Source: Novosphingobium acidiphilum DSM 19966 | GTDB taxonomy: Bacteria; Pseudomonadota; Alphaproteobacteria; Sphingomonadales; Sphingomonadaceae | Assembly (NCBI RefSeq): GCF_000429005.1 | Contig: NZ_AUBA01000022.1 | Location: 1 to 52,479 of the forward strand | Direction: 5' to 3' | DNA: 52,479 bases | Shown here: in pieces, positions 27,535-36,378 of the stretch | Layout: every line of letters starts with the position of its first letter | Position numbering within the stretch: position 1 is the first letter of the stretch | Translations under genes and position numbers: made by a program | The notes under the pieces: model-generated | Told to the model about the DNA's origin: nothing | The model's database searches: none | The model's input: only the letters and a program-made list of their open reading frames with translations

Positions 27535-27741
27535 ATGCAGATTCTCGTCCGCGACAACAACGTCGATCAGGCTCTTCGCGCGCTGAAGAAGAAGCTGCAG
27601 CGTGAAGGCGTCTACCGCGAGATGAAGCTGCGCCGTCACTTTGAAAAGCCGTCGGAAAAGCGCGCCCGCGAAAAGGCAGCGGCTGTCCGCCGCGCCCGCA
27701 AGCTGGAACGCAAGCGCGTGGAACGCGACGGCGGCAAGTAG
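27535..27741 (+). CDS. rpsU: 30S ribosomal protein S21
   Basis: The 68-aa basic protein (MQILVRDNNVDQALRALKKK at the N-terminus, then VYREMKLRRHFEKPSEKRARE) is S21, which helps the 30S subunit select mRNAs near the anti-Shine-Dalgarno end of 16S rRNA. Length is normal. The ATG is preceded by GTGAGG and a T-rich TTTTTT stretch. The leader contains an unusual terminator-like hairpin about 100 bases upstream. Confidence 0.98.
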   Translation: MQILVRDNNVDQALRALKKKLQREGVYREMKLRRHFEKPSEKRAREKAAAVRRARKLERKRVERDGGK

Positions 27742-27806
27742 GGTAACCGGGGAGGTCACCCGGCCTCCTCATTACCCCCTTGCGAGCCAGCCCGCGCTGG
27801 GCCAAG

Positions 27807-27838
27807 AGGGCGCCGTGTATGCGGCGCCCTTTCGCTTG
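27807..27838 (+). terminator. Rho-independent terminator after rpsU
   Basis: AGGGCGCC (27807-27814) and GGCGCCCT (27823-27830) form a perfect 8-bp stem around GTGTATGC, followed by TTCGCTT. The spacing behind rpsU fits a terminator. Confidence 0.75.
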
Positions 27839-27903
27839 TCCGGCTGTTTCGGCGGCCCGGCGAATCGACTTCGCACCATTGATATTTCCCAAGAGGGCCC
27901 ATC

Positions 27904-28488
27904 ATGACGGAAATCACCCGCGTTCCTTTGCAGCCGATTGCCAAAGGCGCGCTGACCAAGCTGTGGATCGCGGTTGTGGCGCTGGTCGCGCTGGGCGGTG
28001 CGGTGGCGTTCGAAACGCGGCAAAAGGGGTTGCAGGTCGAAACGGTCAAGGCCGGCACAGGAGCTTCGCCCTCGGCAACCGATGTGGTGCTGGTCAGCTA
28101 TGTCGGCCGCCTGGCCAATGGCAAGGAATTCGATCGCAACGATCACGCGGCCTTCAATCTGAAGGAAATGGTGCCCGGTTTCACCCAGGCGCTGGAAAAG
28201 ATGCAGAAGGGCGGCAAATACCACGTCAGCATCCCGGCGCGGCTCGGCTATGGCGAACATGGCCTGACCAATCCGCAGACGGGTGAACAGCTGATCCCCG
28301 GCGGCACCGACCTGACGTTCGACATCGAACTGATCGATTTCAAAAGTGCTGCCGAACTGATGCGCCAGCGCCTGATGATGCAGCAGTTGCAACAGCAGTT
28401 GCGCGGTGCGGCCCCCGGCGGGGCTGCGCCCGGTGCCGCCGAGGCCGCCCCCGGCGGCGCCGAAGGCGCAGCGCCGCCGCCACAGTGA
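27904..28488 (+). CDS. FKBP-type peptidyl-prolyl cis-trans isomerase, membrane-anchored
   Basis: FKBPs speed proline isomerisation in folding proteins. The 194-aa protein has one N-terminal membrane anchor (about residues 19-36), an FKBP domain (about 58-142; VLVSYVGRLANGKEFDRND, PGFTQALEKMQKGGKYHVSIPARLGYGEHG, FDIELIDF) and a C-terminal tail rich in Gln then Ala/Gly/Pro. The domain should lie in the periplasm. The gene sits alone between the rpsU terminator and a hairpin before gatC. Confidence 0.92.
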   Translation: MTEITRVPLQPIAKGALTKLWIAVVALVALGGAVAFETRQKGLQVETVKAGTGASPSATDVVLVSYVGRLANGKEFDRNDHAAFNLKEMVPGFTQALEKMQKGGKYHVSIPARLGYGEHGLTNPQTGEQLIPGGTDLTFDIELIDFKSAAELMRQRLMMQQLQQQLRGAAPGGAAPGAAEAAPGGAEGAAPPPQ

Positions 28489-28495
28489 TCGAAGC

Positions 28496-28545
28496 CGCAC
28501 CCGGTTGCACAGCGGTGCGACCGGGTGCGCACACCAGACGTTTTT
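28496..28545 (+). terminator. Strong hairpin between the FKBP gene and gatC
   Basis: CGCACCCGGTTGCAC (28496-28510) pairs with GTGCGACCGGGTGCG (28515-28529) as a 15-bp stem with one T-G wobble and a four-base loop. A TTTTT run follows at 28541. It probably terminates the FKBP transcript just before the gat operon. Confidence 0.65.
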
Positions 28546-28562
28546 GCAGAAAGGCATAAGGC

Positions 28563-28865
28563 ATGTCAGTCGCCCCCGCAGACGTGGCGAAAATCGCCTC
28601 GCTTGCCCGTATCAAGCTTTCGCAGGCCGAAATTGATGCCATGGTGCCCGAATTGAACGGCATCCTTGCCTGGGTCGACCAACTGGGCGAAGTCGATGTG
28701 ACCGGCATCGAGCCGATGACCGCGGTCATACCCAACACTTTGCGCCTGCGCGCCGATGTGGTGGGCGCAGACCCGCTGACCGGTGGCGACGTGCGCGACA
28801 AAGTTCTGGCCAATGCCCCCGCCGCCGAACACGGCTTTTTCGGCGTGCCCAAGGTGATCGAATAA
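28563..28865 (+). CDS. gatC: Asp-tRNA(Asn)/Glu-tRNA(Gln) amidotransferase subunit C
   Basis: GatC is the small scaffold that holds GatA and GatB together in the indirect aminoacylation pathway. The 100-aa sequence has the usual VAKIASLARIKLSQAEIDAM, ILAWVDQLGEVD, IEPMTAV, LRADV and a C-terminal FFGVPKVIE. A weak AGAAAGG site precedes the ATG. One base separates it from gatA, defining gatC-gatA-gatB. Confidence 0.97.
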   Translation: MSVAPADVAKIASLARIKLSQAEIDAMVPELNGILAWVDQLGEVDVTGIEPMTAVIPNTLRLRADVVGADPLTGGDVRDKVLANAPAAEHGFFGVPKVIE

Positions 28866-28866
28866 C

Positions 28867-30351
28867 ATGACCGACCTGACCAATCTGGGCATCGCCGCGA
28901 TCCGCGACGGCGTTGCCAAAGGCGATTTCACCGCGGTTGAAGTGGCGACCGCGTTCAACGCGGCGGTGGCCGAGGCCAATCCGGCGCTCAATGCGTTCAT
29001 CGTCACCACGCCCGATCATGCCCTGGCGGCGGCAGCCACGGTCGATGCGGCGCGTGCTGCCGGCCAATCACTGGGCGCCATGGCGGGCGTGCCGATCGGC
29101 ATGAAGGACCTGTTTGCAACGCAGGGCGTGCAGACCACCGCGGCCAGCCACATTCTCGAAGGCTTTGTCCCGCACTACGAATCGACCGTCAGCCAGCGGC
29201 TGTGGAACGCCGGTGCGGGGATGCTGGGCAAACTGAACCTTGACCAGTTCGCGATGGGATCGTCGAACGAAACCAGCGCCTTTGGCAATGTGATCTCGCC
29301 CTGGCGTGCGGCCGGCGACACCGCCGCGCGCGCGCCGGGCGGATCGTCGGGCGGGTCGTCGGCGGCGGTATCGGCGCGGATCGTGGCCGCGGCCACCGGC
29401 ACCGACACCGGGGGTTCGATCCGTCAGCCCGCGGCGTTTACCGGCATTTCCGGGATCAAGCCGACGTATGGCCGGTGCAGCCGCTGGGGCGTGGTGGCGT
29501 TTGCGTCGTCGCTCGATCAGGCCGGGCCGATGGCGCGCGATGTCACCGATTGCGCGATCATGCTCGAAGCGATGGCCGGGTTCGATCCCAAGGATGCGAC
29601 CAGCCTTGACCTGCCGGTTCCCGCCTGGTCCTCGGCATTGTCCGACAATCTTCAGGGTCTCAAAGTCGGCATTCCGCGCGAATACCGGCTCGACGGCATG
29701 GACCCCGATGTCGCCAAAAGCTGGGACGACGGGATCGCCTGGCTCAGCGATGCCGGTGCCGAGGTGGTCGATATCAGTCTGCCGCACACCAAATACGCGC
29801 TGCCGACATATTACATCATCGCCCCTGCGGAAGCCTCGTCAAACCTCGCGCGTTATGACGGCGTGCGTTATGGTTTGCGCGACTTGCCCGACGGCGCCGG
29901 ATTGCAGGACATGTATGCCGCCACCCGCGCCGCGGGCTTTGGCGCGGAAGTGAAGCGCCGCATCATGATCGGCACCTATGTGCTGTCGGCGGGCTTTTAC
30001 GATGCCTATTACACCCAGGCGCAGAAGGTGCGGACGCTGATTGCGCGCGATTTCGAACAGGCCTTTCAGAGGGTCGACGTGATCCTGACCCCCACCGCGC
30101 CGACTTCGGCGTTCGTGCTGGGGCAAAAGAGCGCCGATCCGTTGGAAATGTATCTGAATGACGTGTTTTCGGTGCCCGCGTCGCTGGCCGGGCTGCCGGC
30201 GATGTCGGTGCCTGCGGGTCTTGACCGGTCCGGCCTGCCCCTGGGGCTGCACCTGATCGGGCGGCCGTTTGACGAACAGGGCGTGCTGAACGCCGGCCTC
30301 GCGATCGAGCGACGCGCCGGGTTTGCCGCGCGTCCGGAAAAGTGGTGGTAA
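28867..30351 (+). CDS. gatA: Asp-tRNA(Asn)/Glu-tRNA(Gln) amidotransferase subunit A
   Basis: GatA is the amidase that releases ammonia from glutamine for GatB. The 494-aa protein carries the amidase triad: Lys80 in GMKDLF, cis-Ser160 in PGGSSGGSS and catalytic Ser184 in TGGSIRQPAAF. The length and the motif ISGIKPTYGRCSRWGVVAFASSLDQ fit GatA rather than other amidases. It is directly followed by gatB. Confidence 0.97.
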   Translation: MTDLTNLGIAAIRDGVAKGDFTAVEVATAFNAAVAEANPALNAFIVTTPDHALAAAATVDAARAAGQSLGAMAGVPIGMKDLFATQGVQTTAASHILEGFVPHYESTVSQRLWNAGAGMLGKLNLDQFAMGSSNETSAFGNVISPWRAAGDTAARAPGGSSGGSSAAVSARIVAAATGTDTGGSIRQPAAFTGISGIKPTYGRCSRWGVVAFASSLDQAGPMARDVTDCAIMLEAMAGFDPKDATSLDLPVPAWSSALSDNLQGLKVGIPREYRLDGMDPDVAKSWDDGIAWLSDAGAEVVDISLPHTKYALPTYYIIAPAEASSNLARYDGVRYGLRDLPDGAGLQDMYAATRAAGFGAEVKRRIMIGTYVLSAGFYDAYYTQAQKVRTLIARDFEQAFQRVDVILTPTAPTSAFVLGQKSADPLEMYLNDVFSVPASLAGLPAMSVPAGLDRSGLPLGLHLIGRPFDEQGVLNAGLAIERRAGFAARPEKWW

Positions 30352-30352
30352 G

Positions 30353-31846
30353 ATGAGCAGCTATCGTATCCAGGGCGCCACCGGCGAATGGGAAGTGGTG
30401 ATCGGGCTGGAAGTCCACGCGCAGATCAGCACCCAGGCAAAGCTGTTTTCGGGCGCGGCGACGGCCTTCGGGGCAGAGCCCAACACCCAGGTCAGCCTGG
30501 TCGACGCGGCGATGCCCGGCATGCTGCCCGTGCCCAATGCCGAATGCATCCGCCAGGCGGTGCGCACCGGGCTTGCGATCAATGCGGTGATCAATCCGTG
30601 GTCGCGGTTCGATCGCAAGAACTACTTCTACGCCGATCTGCCGCAGGGCTATCAGATCAGCCAGCTGTACCATCCGCTGGTGGGCGAAGGCGCGATCGAG
30701 ATCGTGGCCGATGACAAGAAGCCCGACGAAACCAAAGTGATCGGCGTGGAACGCATCCATGTCGAACAGGACGCGGGCAAGCTGATGCACGATCAGCACC
30801 CGACGATGAGCTATGTCGATCTCAACCGGTCGGGCGTGGCGCTGATGGAAATCGTCAGCCGCCCCGATATGACCAGCCCGGCCGAAGCGGGCGCCTATCT
30901 GACCAAATTGCGCACCATTTTGCGTTATGTCGGATCGTGCGACGGCAACATGGATCAGGGATCGATGCGCGCCGATGTCAACGTGTCGGTGCGCCGCGCG
31001 GGCGAACCGCTGGGCACACGCACCGAGACCAAGAACGTCAATTCGGTGCGCTTCGTGATGGCGACGATCGAATACGAGGCCAATCGCCAGGTCGACGTGC
31101 TGGAAGCAGGCGGCAAGATCGTCCAGGAAACGCGGCTGTTCGATCCCGACACCGGCACCACCCGGTCGATGCGCAGCAAGGAAGATGCGCACGACTATCG
31201 CTATTTCCCCGATCCCGATCTGCTGCCGCTGGTGCTTGACGCTGCATTTATCGAAGAATGCCGCGCGTCGTTGCCCGAACTGCCCGATGCAAAGCGCTTG
31301 CGCTATGCCACCGAACTGGGGCTTTCGGCCTATAACGCGGGCGTGCTGACGGCCGATGCCGAAACCGCGCGCTGGTTCGAGCGGCTGGTAACCAAAAGCG
31401 CCGCCTTGCAGGGCAAAAGCGAAAGCGATGTCGCGCGGGCCGCGTCAAACTGGCTGACCAGCGAACTGTTCGGCGCGCTGAACAAGCTGGGCAAGGCCCT
31501 GCTGGACAGCCCGGTTACGCCCGACGCGGGGGCAGAGCTGCTGGCGCTGGTTGGTGACGGCACGATTTCGGGCTCGATCGCCAAGCAGGTGCTGGAAAAG
31601 ATGCTCGACACCGGTGATGCGCCGGGCGCGATCGTCGAACGCGAAGGCCTGAAACAGACCAGCGACACCGGCGCGATCGAAGCCGCGGTCGATGCCGTGC
31701 TGGCCACCAATGCCGACAAGGTCGACCAATACCGTGGCGGCAAGGACGCGCTGTTCGGTTTCTTCGTTGGCCAGACGATGAAGGCGATGCAGGGCAAGGG
31801 CAATCCCGGGCTGGTCAACCAGGTGCTCAAGGCAAAACTGGGATAA
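30353..31846 (+). CDS. gatB: Asp-tRNA(Asn)/Glu-tRNA(Gln) amidotransferase subunit B
   Basis: GatB phosphorylates and amidates the misacylated tRNA carboxyl group. The 497-aa protein has WEVVIGLEVHAQ at its N-terminus, SRFDRKNYFYADLPQGYQISQ, RIHVEQDAGK, SYVDLNRSGVALMEIVSRPD and a C-terminal YqeY-like helical domain. The start is one base after the gatA stop. It ends at 31846, before a perfect palindrome. Confidence 0.97.
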   Translation: MSSYRIQGATGEWEVVIGLEVHAQISTQAKLFSGAATAFGAEPNTQVSLVDAAMPGMLPVPNAECIRQAVRTGLAINAVINPWSRFDRKNYFYADLPQGYQISQLYHPLVGEGAIEIVADDKKPDETKVIGVERIHVEQDAGKLMHDQHPTMSYVDLNRSGVALMEIVSRPDMTSPAEAGAYLTKLRTILRYVGSCDGNMDQGSMRADVNVSVRRAGEPLGTRTETKNVNSVRFVMATIEYEANRQVDVLEAGGKIVQETRLFDPDTGTTRSMRSKEDAHDYRYFPDPDLLPLVLDAAFIEECRASLPELPDAKRLRYATELGLSAYNAGVLTADAETARWFERLVTKSAALQGKSESDVARAASNWLTSELFGALNKLGKALLDSPVTPDAGAELLALVGDGTISGSIAKQVLEKMLDTGDAPGAIVEREGLKQTSDTGAIEAAVDAVLATNADKVDQYRGGKDALFGFFVGQTMKAMQGKGNPGLVNQVLKAKLG

Positions 31847-31854
31847 ATCCCTGC

Positions 31855-31895
31855 GCGATGCGTCACCCCGGACGTGATCCGGGGTGACGCATCGC
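31855..31895. repeat. Perfect palindrome, REP-like or bidirectional terminator
   Basis: Eighteen-base arms GCGATGCGTCACCCCGGA (31855-31872) and their exact complement (31878-31895) enclose the loop CGTGA. The core GTCACCCCGGA...TCCGGGGTGAC resembles a palindrome I recall as widespread in sphingomonad intergenic spaces. It lies in the 51-base gap between convergent gatB and the M16 gene, and has no T-run. Confidence 0.8.
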
Positions 31896-31897
31896 GA

Positions 31898-34732
31898 TCA
31901 ATCCCCAGCCTTCACCTCTTCCACCGGCAGGCCCAGTTTGGCCAGCTGTGGCCGGATCTTGGCGTCATCGCCCACCACCACCCACACGATCCGCGACGGA
32001 TCGATATTGGCACGCGCCGCGGCGTCCAGATCGGCGGCGGTCATGGCGCGATACCGCTCGGGCAGGCGGGTGTAATAATCGTCGGGGCGATGGAATTCGA
32101 CGATCTTGGCGATCCCGTCGAGCAGCGCGCCCGAGGTTTCGAACGCACCGGGCAATTGCCGCGCCGAACCTTTGGCGGCCAGACCCAGCTCAACCGGCGT
32201 GGTGCCCTTGGCCCCCAGATAGCCGGCGATTTCCTTGCGCAATTCGGCAATCGCCGGGCCGGCCTGGTCGGTCTGCACCGGGGCATAGATGCGCAAGGCC
32301 ACGTGGTCCTGCCGATCGCCGATCGCGGTATAGGTGCCATAGGACCAGCCCTTGTCTTCGCGCAGGTTCTGCGTGAACCGCGCCAGGAACGATCCGCCCA
32401 GCACTTCGTTGGCGGTGCGCAGCGCAAGCAGATCGGCGGTGCCCAGCGCGTTGAGCACTTCGCCCCCGGCAATCTGCGCCTGCGGCGTGCCGGGCCGGTC
32501 GATCAACAGGATGTGTTCGTGGCCTTCGGGCAGGGCGCGGGCAAAATCCTTGCGCGGGGCGGGGCCCGCAGGGGCCTGCCAGTCGCCAAAGCTTTTTTCC
32601 AGCAGCGGGCGCACCGCATCAAGCGTGGTGTCGCCGGTGACGAAAATGCTGGCGCGGTCGGGGCGCAACCAGGCGTGATGCCATTGTTCCAGGTCGGCAC
32701 GGGTCAGATGCGCGACGACCGCTTTGCTGCCAAGCCCGCTGGGTGCGGTGCCATAAGGATGCTGCGCGCCATAGATCGCCGGATAGAGCATGCGCAGCGC
32801 CGCGCCATCGGGGTCTTGCGTTTCGGCATCGATCGCCGACAGCTGTTGGGCGCGCACGCGTTCCAGATCGGCCGGGCGCAGGCCGGGATGACGCACGAAA
32901 TCGCGCAGCAGATCCAGGCTGGCGGGCAGATTGGCCGCCAGCGCATCCAGCTGGAACGCGGTCTGGTCCGGTCCCGATGAATCGCCGATCACCGCGCCCA
33001 GCCGTTCGCGCGCGCGCGCAAGCTCGGTGGCCGACAGCGTGGTCGTGCCTTCGTCCATCAGTTTCAGCAACAGCGCCTGGGTACCGCGCGCCTGCGCCGG
33101 ATCGGCGGCAAAGCCCGCATCGAACGCGATCCGCACCTGCACAACCGGCACCGCGCTGCGCCGCGCGAAATAGACCTTGATGCCGTTTGCCAGCATTGCG
33201 CGCTCGATCGCCGGAAAGGGCAGAGGGCCCACCTCGGCCGCGGCGGGCAGATGGCTGCGATCGCCATCGGTGGACAAGGCCCTCAATCCGGCAGGCACCG
33301 GGGTCGGCGGGGCGGGCAGCGGCAGGGCATTGTCGCCGCCGTGGTTTTCGCCGCCTTCGGTGCGCGTGCCCGGCTCGATCGTCAGCGACAACGGCGGGCT
33401 TTGCAGCCACTTGCGCATGGCCGCGCGCACATCATCGGGTGTCAGGCGGGCAATGCGGTCAAGCTCGGTGCGATAATGGTCGGGATCGCCGTTATACAGC
33501 AATCCTTGCGCCAGCTGCGGGGCCTGGCCGGCAAAGCCGCCGACCGATTCGAGCGACCGGATCGTGCCGCCGACCGCCGCGACGCTGGCGCGCTGCAATT
33601 CGTCGGCCGTCGGACCATCTTCGATCAGGCGGTGGATTTCGGCATCGAGTGCAGCCGCCACCGCTTTTGCATCCTGCCCGGTTTTGACATCGGCCTGCGC
33701 GGTGAATTGTCCGCCTTGGGCAAAGATCCCCGCATATGCGCCGGCGTCTGTGGCAATTTCCTGCCCGTGCACCAGATGATCGGCCAGGCGCGAGCTCGAC
33801 AGGCCACCCAGGATCGTCGCACCGATCTGCAACGGCAGGTAATCGGGATCGTTGAGGCCGGGGATCGCCCAGACCCGCATCACGCGGGTTGTGGCAACCT
33901 GGTCCTTCATGGTCATTGATACCGGATGGGCCAGCGGCACCACCGGCACCGACACCGGCTGGACTTTGGGCCCGGGTGCAATCGCGCCGAACCAGCGTGT
34001 CACTTTGTCCCTGGCGGTGGCCAGATCGATATCGCCGGCCAGCACGACGATGGCATTGTCGGGCGCATAATGATCGCGGAACCACGCCTTGACATCGTCA
34101 AGCGAGGCGGCGTTGAGATCGTCCATCGATCCCAGCGTGACGTGGTGATAGGGATTGCCCGCGGGATACAGCGTTTCCTGCTGGGCGTATTCGGTCAGGC
34201 CATAGGGCTGGTTGTCGTCCTGGCGCTTTTCATTTTTGACCACGGCCCGTTGCGCATCGACGCGCGCCTGCGTCATCGCGGGCAACAACCAGCCCATGCG
34301 ATCGCTTTCCATCATCAACGCGCGGTCCAATGCCCCGGTCGGCACGGTTTCGAAGTAATTGGTGCGGTCAAACCAGGTCGTGCCATTGGCGTCGGTTGCG
34401 CCCACTTCGGTCAGCGGTGCAAAGAAATTGCCCGGATTGTGTTCGGACCCGTAGAACATCAGATGTTCGAACAAGTGCGCAAAGCCGGTGCGCCCGCGCG
34501 GCTCGTTCTTTGACCCCACCGCATACCACACCGACACCGCCACCACCGGCGCCTTGCGATCGGTGTGCACCAGCACGGTCAAGCCGTTGGGCAGCGTGAA
34601 CCGGTCGTAGGGCAGGTTCACCGTCTTCACCAGATCGGCCACCGGCGCCGGCGCCATCTGCGCGTGGGCGGGCTGGACCAGCATGGCGGCGATGCAGGGC
34701 AGGGCTGAGGCAAGAAGCAGGGTGCGGCGCAT
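31898..34732 (-). CDS. M16-family zinc metallopeptidase, two-domain (pitrilysin/PqqL-like)
   Basis: The 944-aa secreted protein starts with a signal peptide (about residues 1-24, ending AHA|Q) and has two M16 halves. The first, about residues 40-450, has the inverted zinc motif HLFEH (His86, Glu89, His90). The second half, about 500-940, lacks it and is probably the substrate-gating partner, as in PqqL-type and other periplasmic M16B proteins. Homologues degrade small peptides in the periplasm. No neighbour suggests a specific target. Start is the first ATG with a signal peptide. Confidence 0.9.
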   Translation of the reverse strand: MRRTLLLASALPCIAAMLVQPAHAQMAPAPVADLVKTVNLPYDRFTLPNGLTVLVHTDRKAPVVAVSVWYAVGSKNEPRGRTGFAHLFEHLMFYGSEHNPGNFFAPLTEVGATDANGTTWFDRTNYFETVPTGALDRALMMESDRMGWLLPAMTQARVDAQRAVVKNEKRQDDNQPYGLTEYAQQETLYPAGNPYHHVTLGSMDDLNAASLDDVKAWFRDHYAPDNAIVVLAGDIDLATARDKVTRWFGAIAPGPKVQPVSVPVVPLAHPVSMTMKDQVATTRVMRVWAIPGLNDPDYLPLQIGATILGGLSSSRLADHLVHGQEIATDAGAYAGIFAQGGQFTAQADVKTGQDAKAVAAALDAEIHRLIEDGPTADELQRASVAAVGGTIRSLESVGGFAGQAPQLAQGLLYNGDPDHYRTELDRIARLTPDDVRAAMRKWLQSPPLSLTIEPGTRTEGGENHGGDNALPLPAPPTPVPAGLRALSTDGDRSHLPAAAEVGPLPFPAIERAMLANGIKVYFARRSAVPVVQVRIAFDAGFAADPAQARGTQALLLKLMDEGTTTLSATELARARERLGAVIGDSSGPDQTAFQLDALAANLPASLDLLRDFVRHPGLRPADLERVRAQQLSAIDAETQDPDGAALRMLYPAIYGAQHPYGTAPSGLGSKAVVAHLTRADLEQWHHAWLRPDRASIFVTGDTTLDAVRPLLEKSFGDWQAPAGPAPRKDFARALPEGHEHILLIDRPGTPQAQIAGGEVLNALGTADLLALRTANEVLGGSFLARFTQNLREDKGWSYGTYTAIGDRQDHVALRIYAPVQTDQAGPAIAELRKEIAGYLGAKGTTPVELGLAAKGSARQLPGAFETSGALLDGIAKIVEFHRPDDYYTRLPERYRAMTAADLDAAARANIDPSRIVWVVVGDDAKIRPQLAKLGLPVEEVKAGD

Positions 34733-34871
34733 GAAAGGGTTCCGATGTGGTTTCCAATGCCCCTTTCTTTCCAAAGGAATGCATCCGTGAACAGGGGGTA
34801 AATGAACCACCTGTCGATTGGTGCCCGAATGGGTCGTGCAATCGTCGATTTGCGCGCGCGGCGGTCTGTGT

Positions 34872-36302
34872 TCAGCCAAGCTGGCGAAGCAATTCCCCGG
34901 CAAACTGCGACAGGGTATCGTCGCGGGCCCCCATGATCACCACGCGGTCGCCCTGCCGTGCCATGCCCACGATTGTTTTGGCGGCGTCGGTGCGCGCGGC
35001 GATATGGTCGGCGTGGCCACCGGCGGCATTGATCCGGGCAACGATCCGGTCCGAACCATATGAGCGGTCGACGGTGCCGCCGAAATAGACCGGGTCGGTC
35101 AGGATCACGCGATCATCCGGGGTCAGGTGCGTGGCCAGGACGTGTGCGAGCTCGATGCCCATCTGGCGCAGCGGGCCATAGCCGTGCGGCTGGAACAGTG
35201 CGATCACGCGGCCGGGGTGCGCGCGCAAGGTGTTCAGCGTGGCCGCGACCTTTTCGGGGTTGTGGCCAAAGTCGTCGATCACGGTGACGCCGCCGGGCGA
35301 GGTGCCGACAATGTCGAACCGGCGGGCCAGGCCGGCAAACGTGCCAAGCGCGGCGATGGCGGTGGCCAGCGGCACATCGGCCAGCGTGGCGGCGGCCAGC
35401 GCCGCCAGCGCATTCATCAGGTTGTGGCGGCCGGGGACTTGCAATGTCAAACGGTAAGCGCTGCCGTCGCGGCGGTCGTGGATCGCGGCGGTGATCCCGC
35501 TGGCGGATTCAACGATCGTGGCCGGGTCTGCTGCGATCACTGCATCGGGGCCAAGTCCGAAGGGCAGCACCCGGCCGGCGCGGTGCGCCAGCGCCATGCT
35601 TTCGGCGTCGTCCGCGTTGATCGCCACGGCCTGACAGGTGGCAAGGAAATTGCCAAACAGATCGCGCAGTTCCTCCAGGCTCTTGTGATCGAGGCTGACA
35701 TTGCCCAGCACGCCGATGCGCGGCCGATAGAGCGCGATCGAGCCATCGCTTTCATCGACTTCGGCGACGAATGCCGGGCCTGCGCCGACGCGCGCCGCGG
35801 CAAAGGGGGCATCGGGTGCCACGAAATTCTTCATCACCGCGCCGTTCATGATCGTGGGATCGCCGCCGGCGGCGGTCATGATCCAGCCGATCATCCCGGT
35901 CACGGTGGATTTGCCGCTGGTGCCTGCCACCGCAATCGGCAGCGCCGCGCGGTTGAACAGCGCGGCCAGCAGATCGGCGCGCGACAGGCGCGCGGTGCCC
36001 AGCCTGCGTGCCGCCACCACTTCGGGCACGGTATCTTCGATCGCGGCAGACGCGACCAGGATCTGATCGGCCGAGGTGATTCCGCTGCCGTCCTGCGGGT
36101 GCATCGCAAAGCCCAGCGATTCCAGCCAGGCAAACTTTTCGGGCGTGCGCCCCTGGTCGCGGCTGCGGTCCGAGCCCGCGACCTGCGCGCCCAGCCCGCG
36201 CAGGATCAGCGCCAGCGGCAGCATGCCCGACCCACCGATGCCGCAGAAAAACCACGGGTGGGCTTGGGGGGTGGCGGCGTAGGCGTCGGCAGGCTGGCTC
36301 AT
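34872..36302 (-). CDS. Mur ligase family protein (Mpl/MurC-like)
   Basis: The 476-aa protein has the three Mur ligase domains: N-terminal UDP-binding IGGSGMLPLALILRGLGAQVAGSD, central ATP-binding GTSGKSTVTGMIGWIM followed by ADVDE-type FVAEVDESDGS, and a C-terminal Rossmann domain. MurC-type sequences have a RR...DDYAHHP motif; here it reads RRFDIVG...VIDDFGHNPEKV, so one His of the pair is changed. A close MurC role is possible, but the divergently placed LD-carboxypeptidase suggests Mpl-like ligation of recycled peptides to UDP-MurNAc. Neither is proven. Confidence 0.82.
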   Translation of the reverse strand: MSQPADAYAATPQAHPWFFCGIGGSGMLPLALILRGLGAQVAGSDRSRDQGRTPEKFAWLESLGFAMHPQDGSGITSADQILVASAAIEDTVPEVVAARRLGTARLSRADLLAALFNRAALPIAVAGTSGKSTVTGMIGWIMTAAGGDPTIMNGAVMKNFVAPDAPFAAARVGAGPAFVAEVDESDGSIALYRPRIGVLGNVSLDHKSLEELRDLFGNFLATCQAVAINADDAESMALAHRAGRVLPFGLGPDAVIAADPATIVESASGITAAIHDRRDGSAYRLTLQVPGRHNLMNALAALAAATLADVPLATAIAALGTFAGLARRFDIVGTSPGGVTVIDDFGHNPEKVAATLNTLRAHPGRVIALFQPHGYGPLRQMGIELAHVLATHLTPDDRVILTDPVYFGGTVDRSYGSDRIVARINAAGGHADHIAARTDAAKTIVGMARQGDRVVIMGARDDTLSQFAGELLRQLG

Positions 36303-36378
36303 GCCGGCAGGGTCCTACAGCAAATGGTGGCACAGTCCAGACTTGCAGGGCCGCGCCATTCGCCTATTGCCGTGCATC

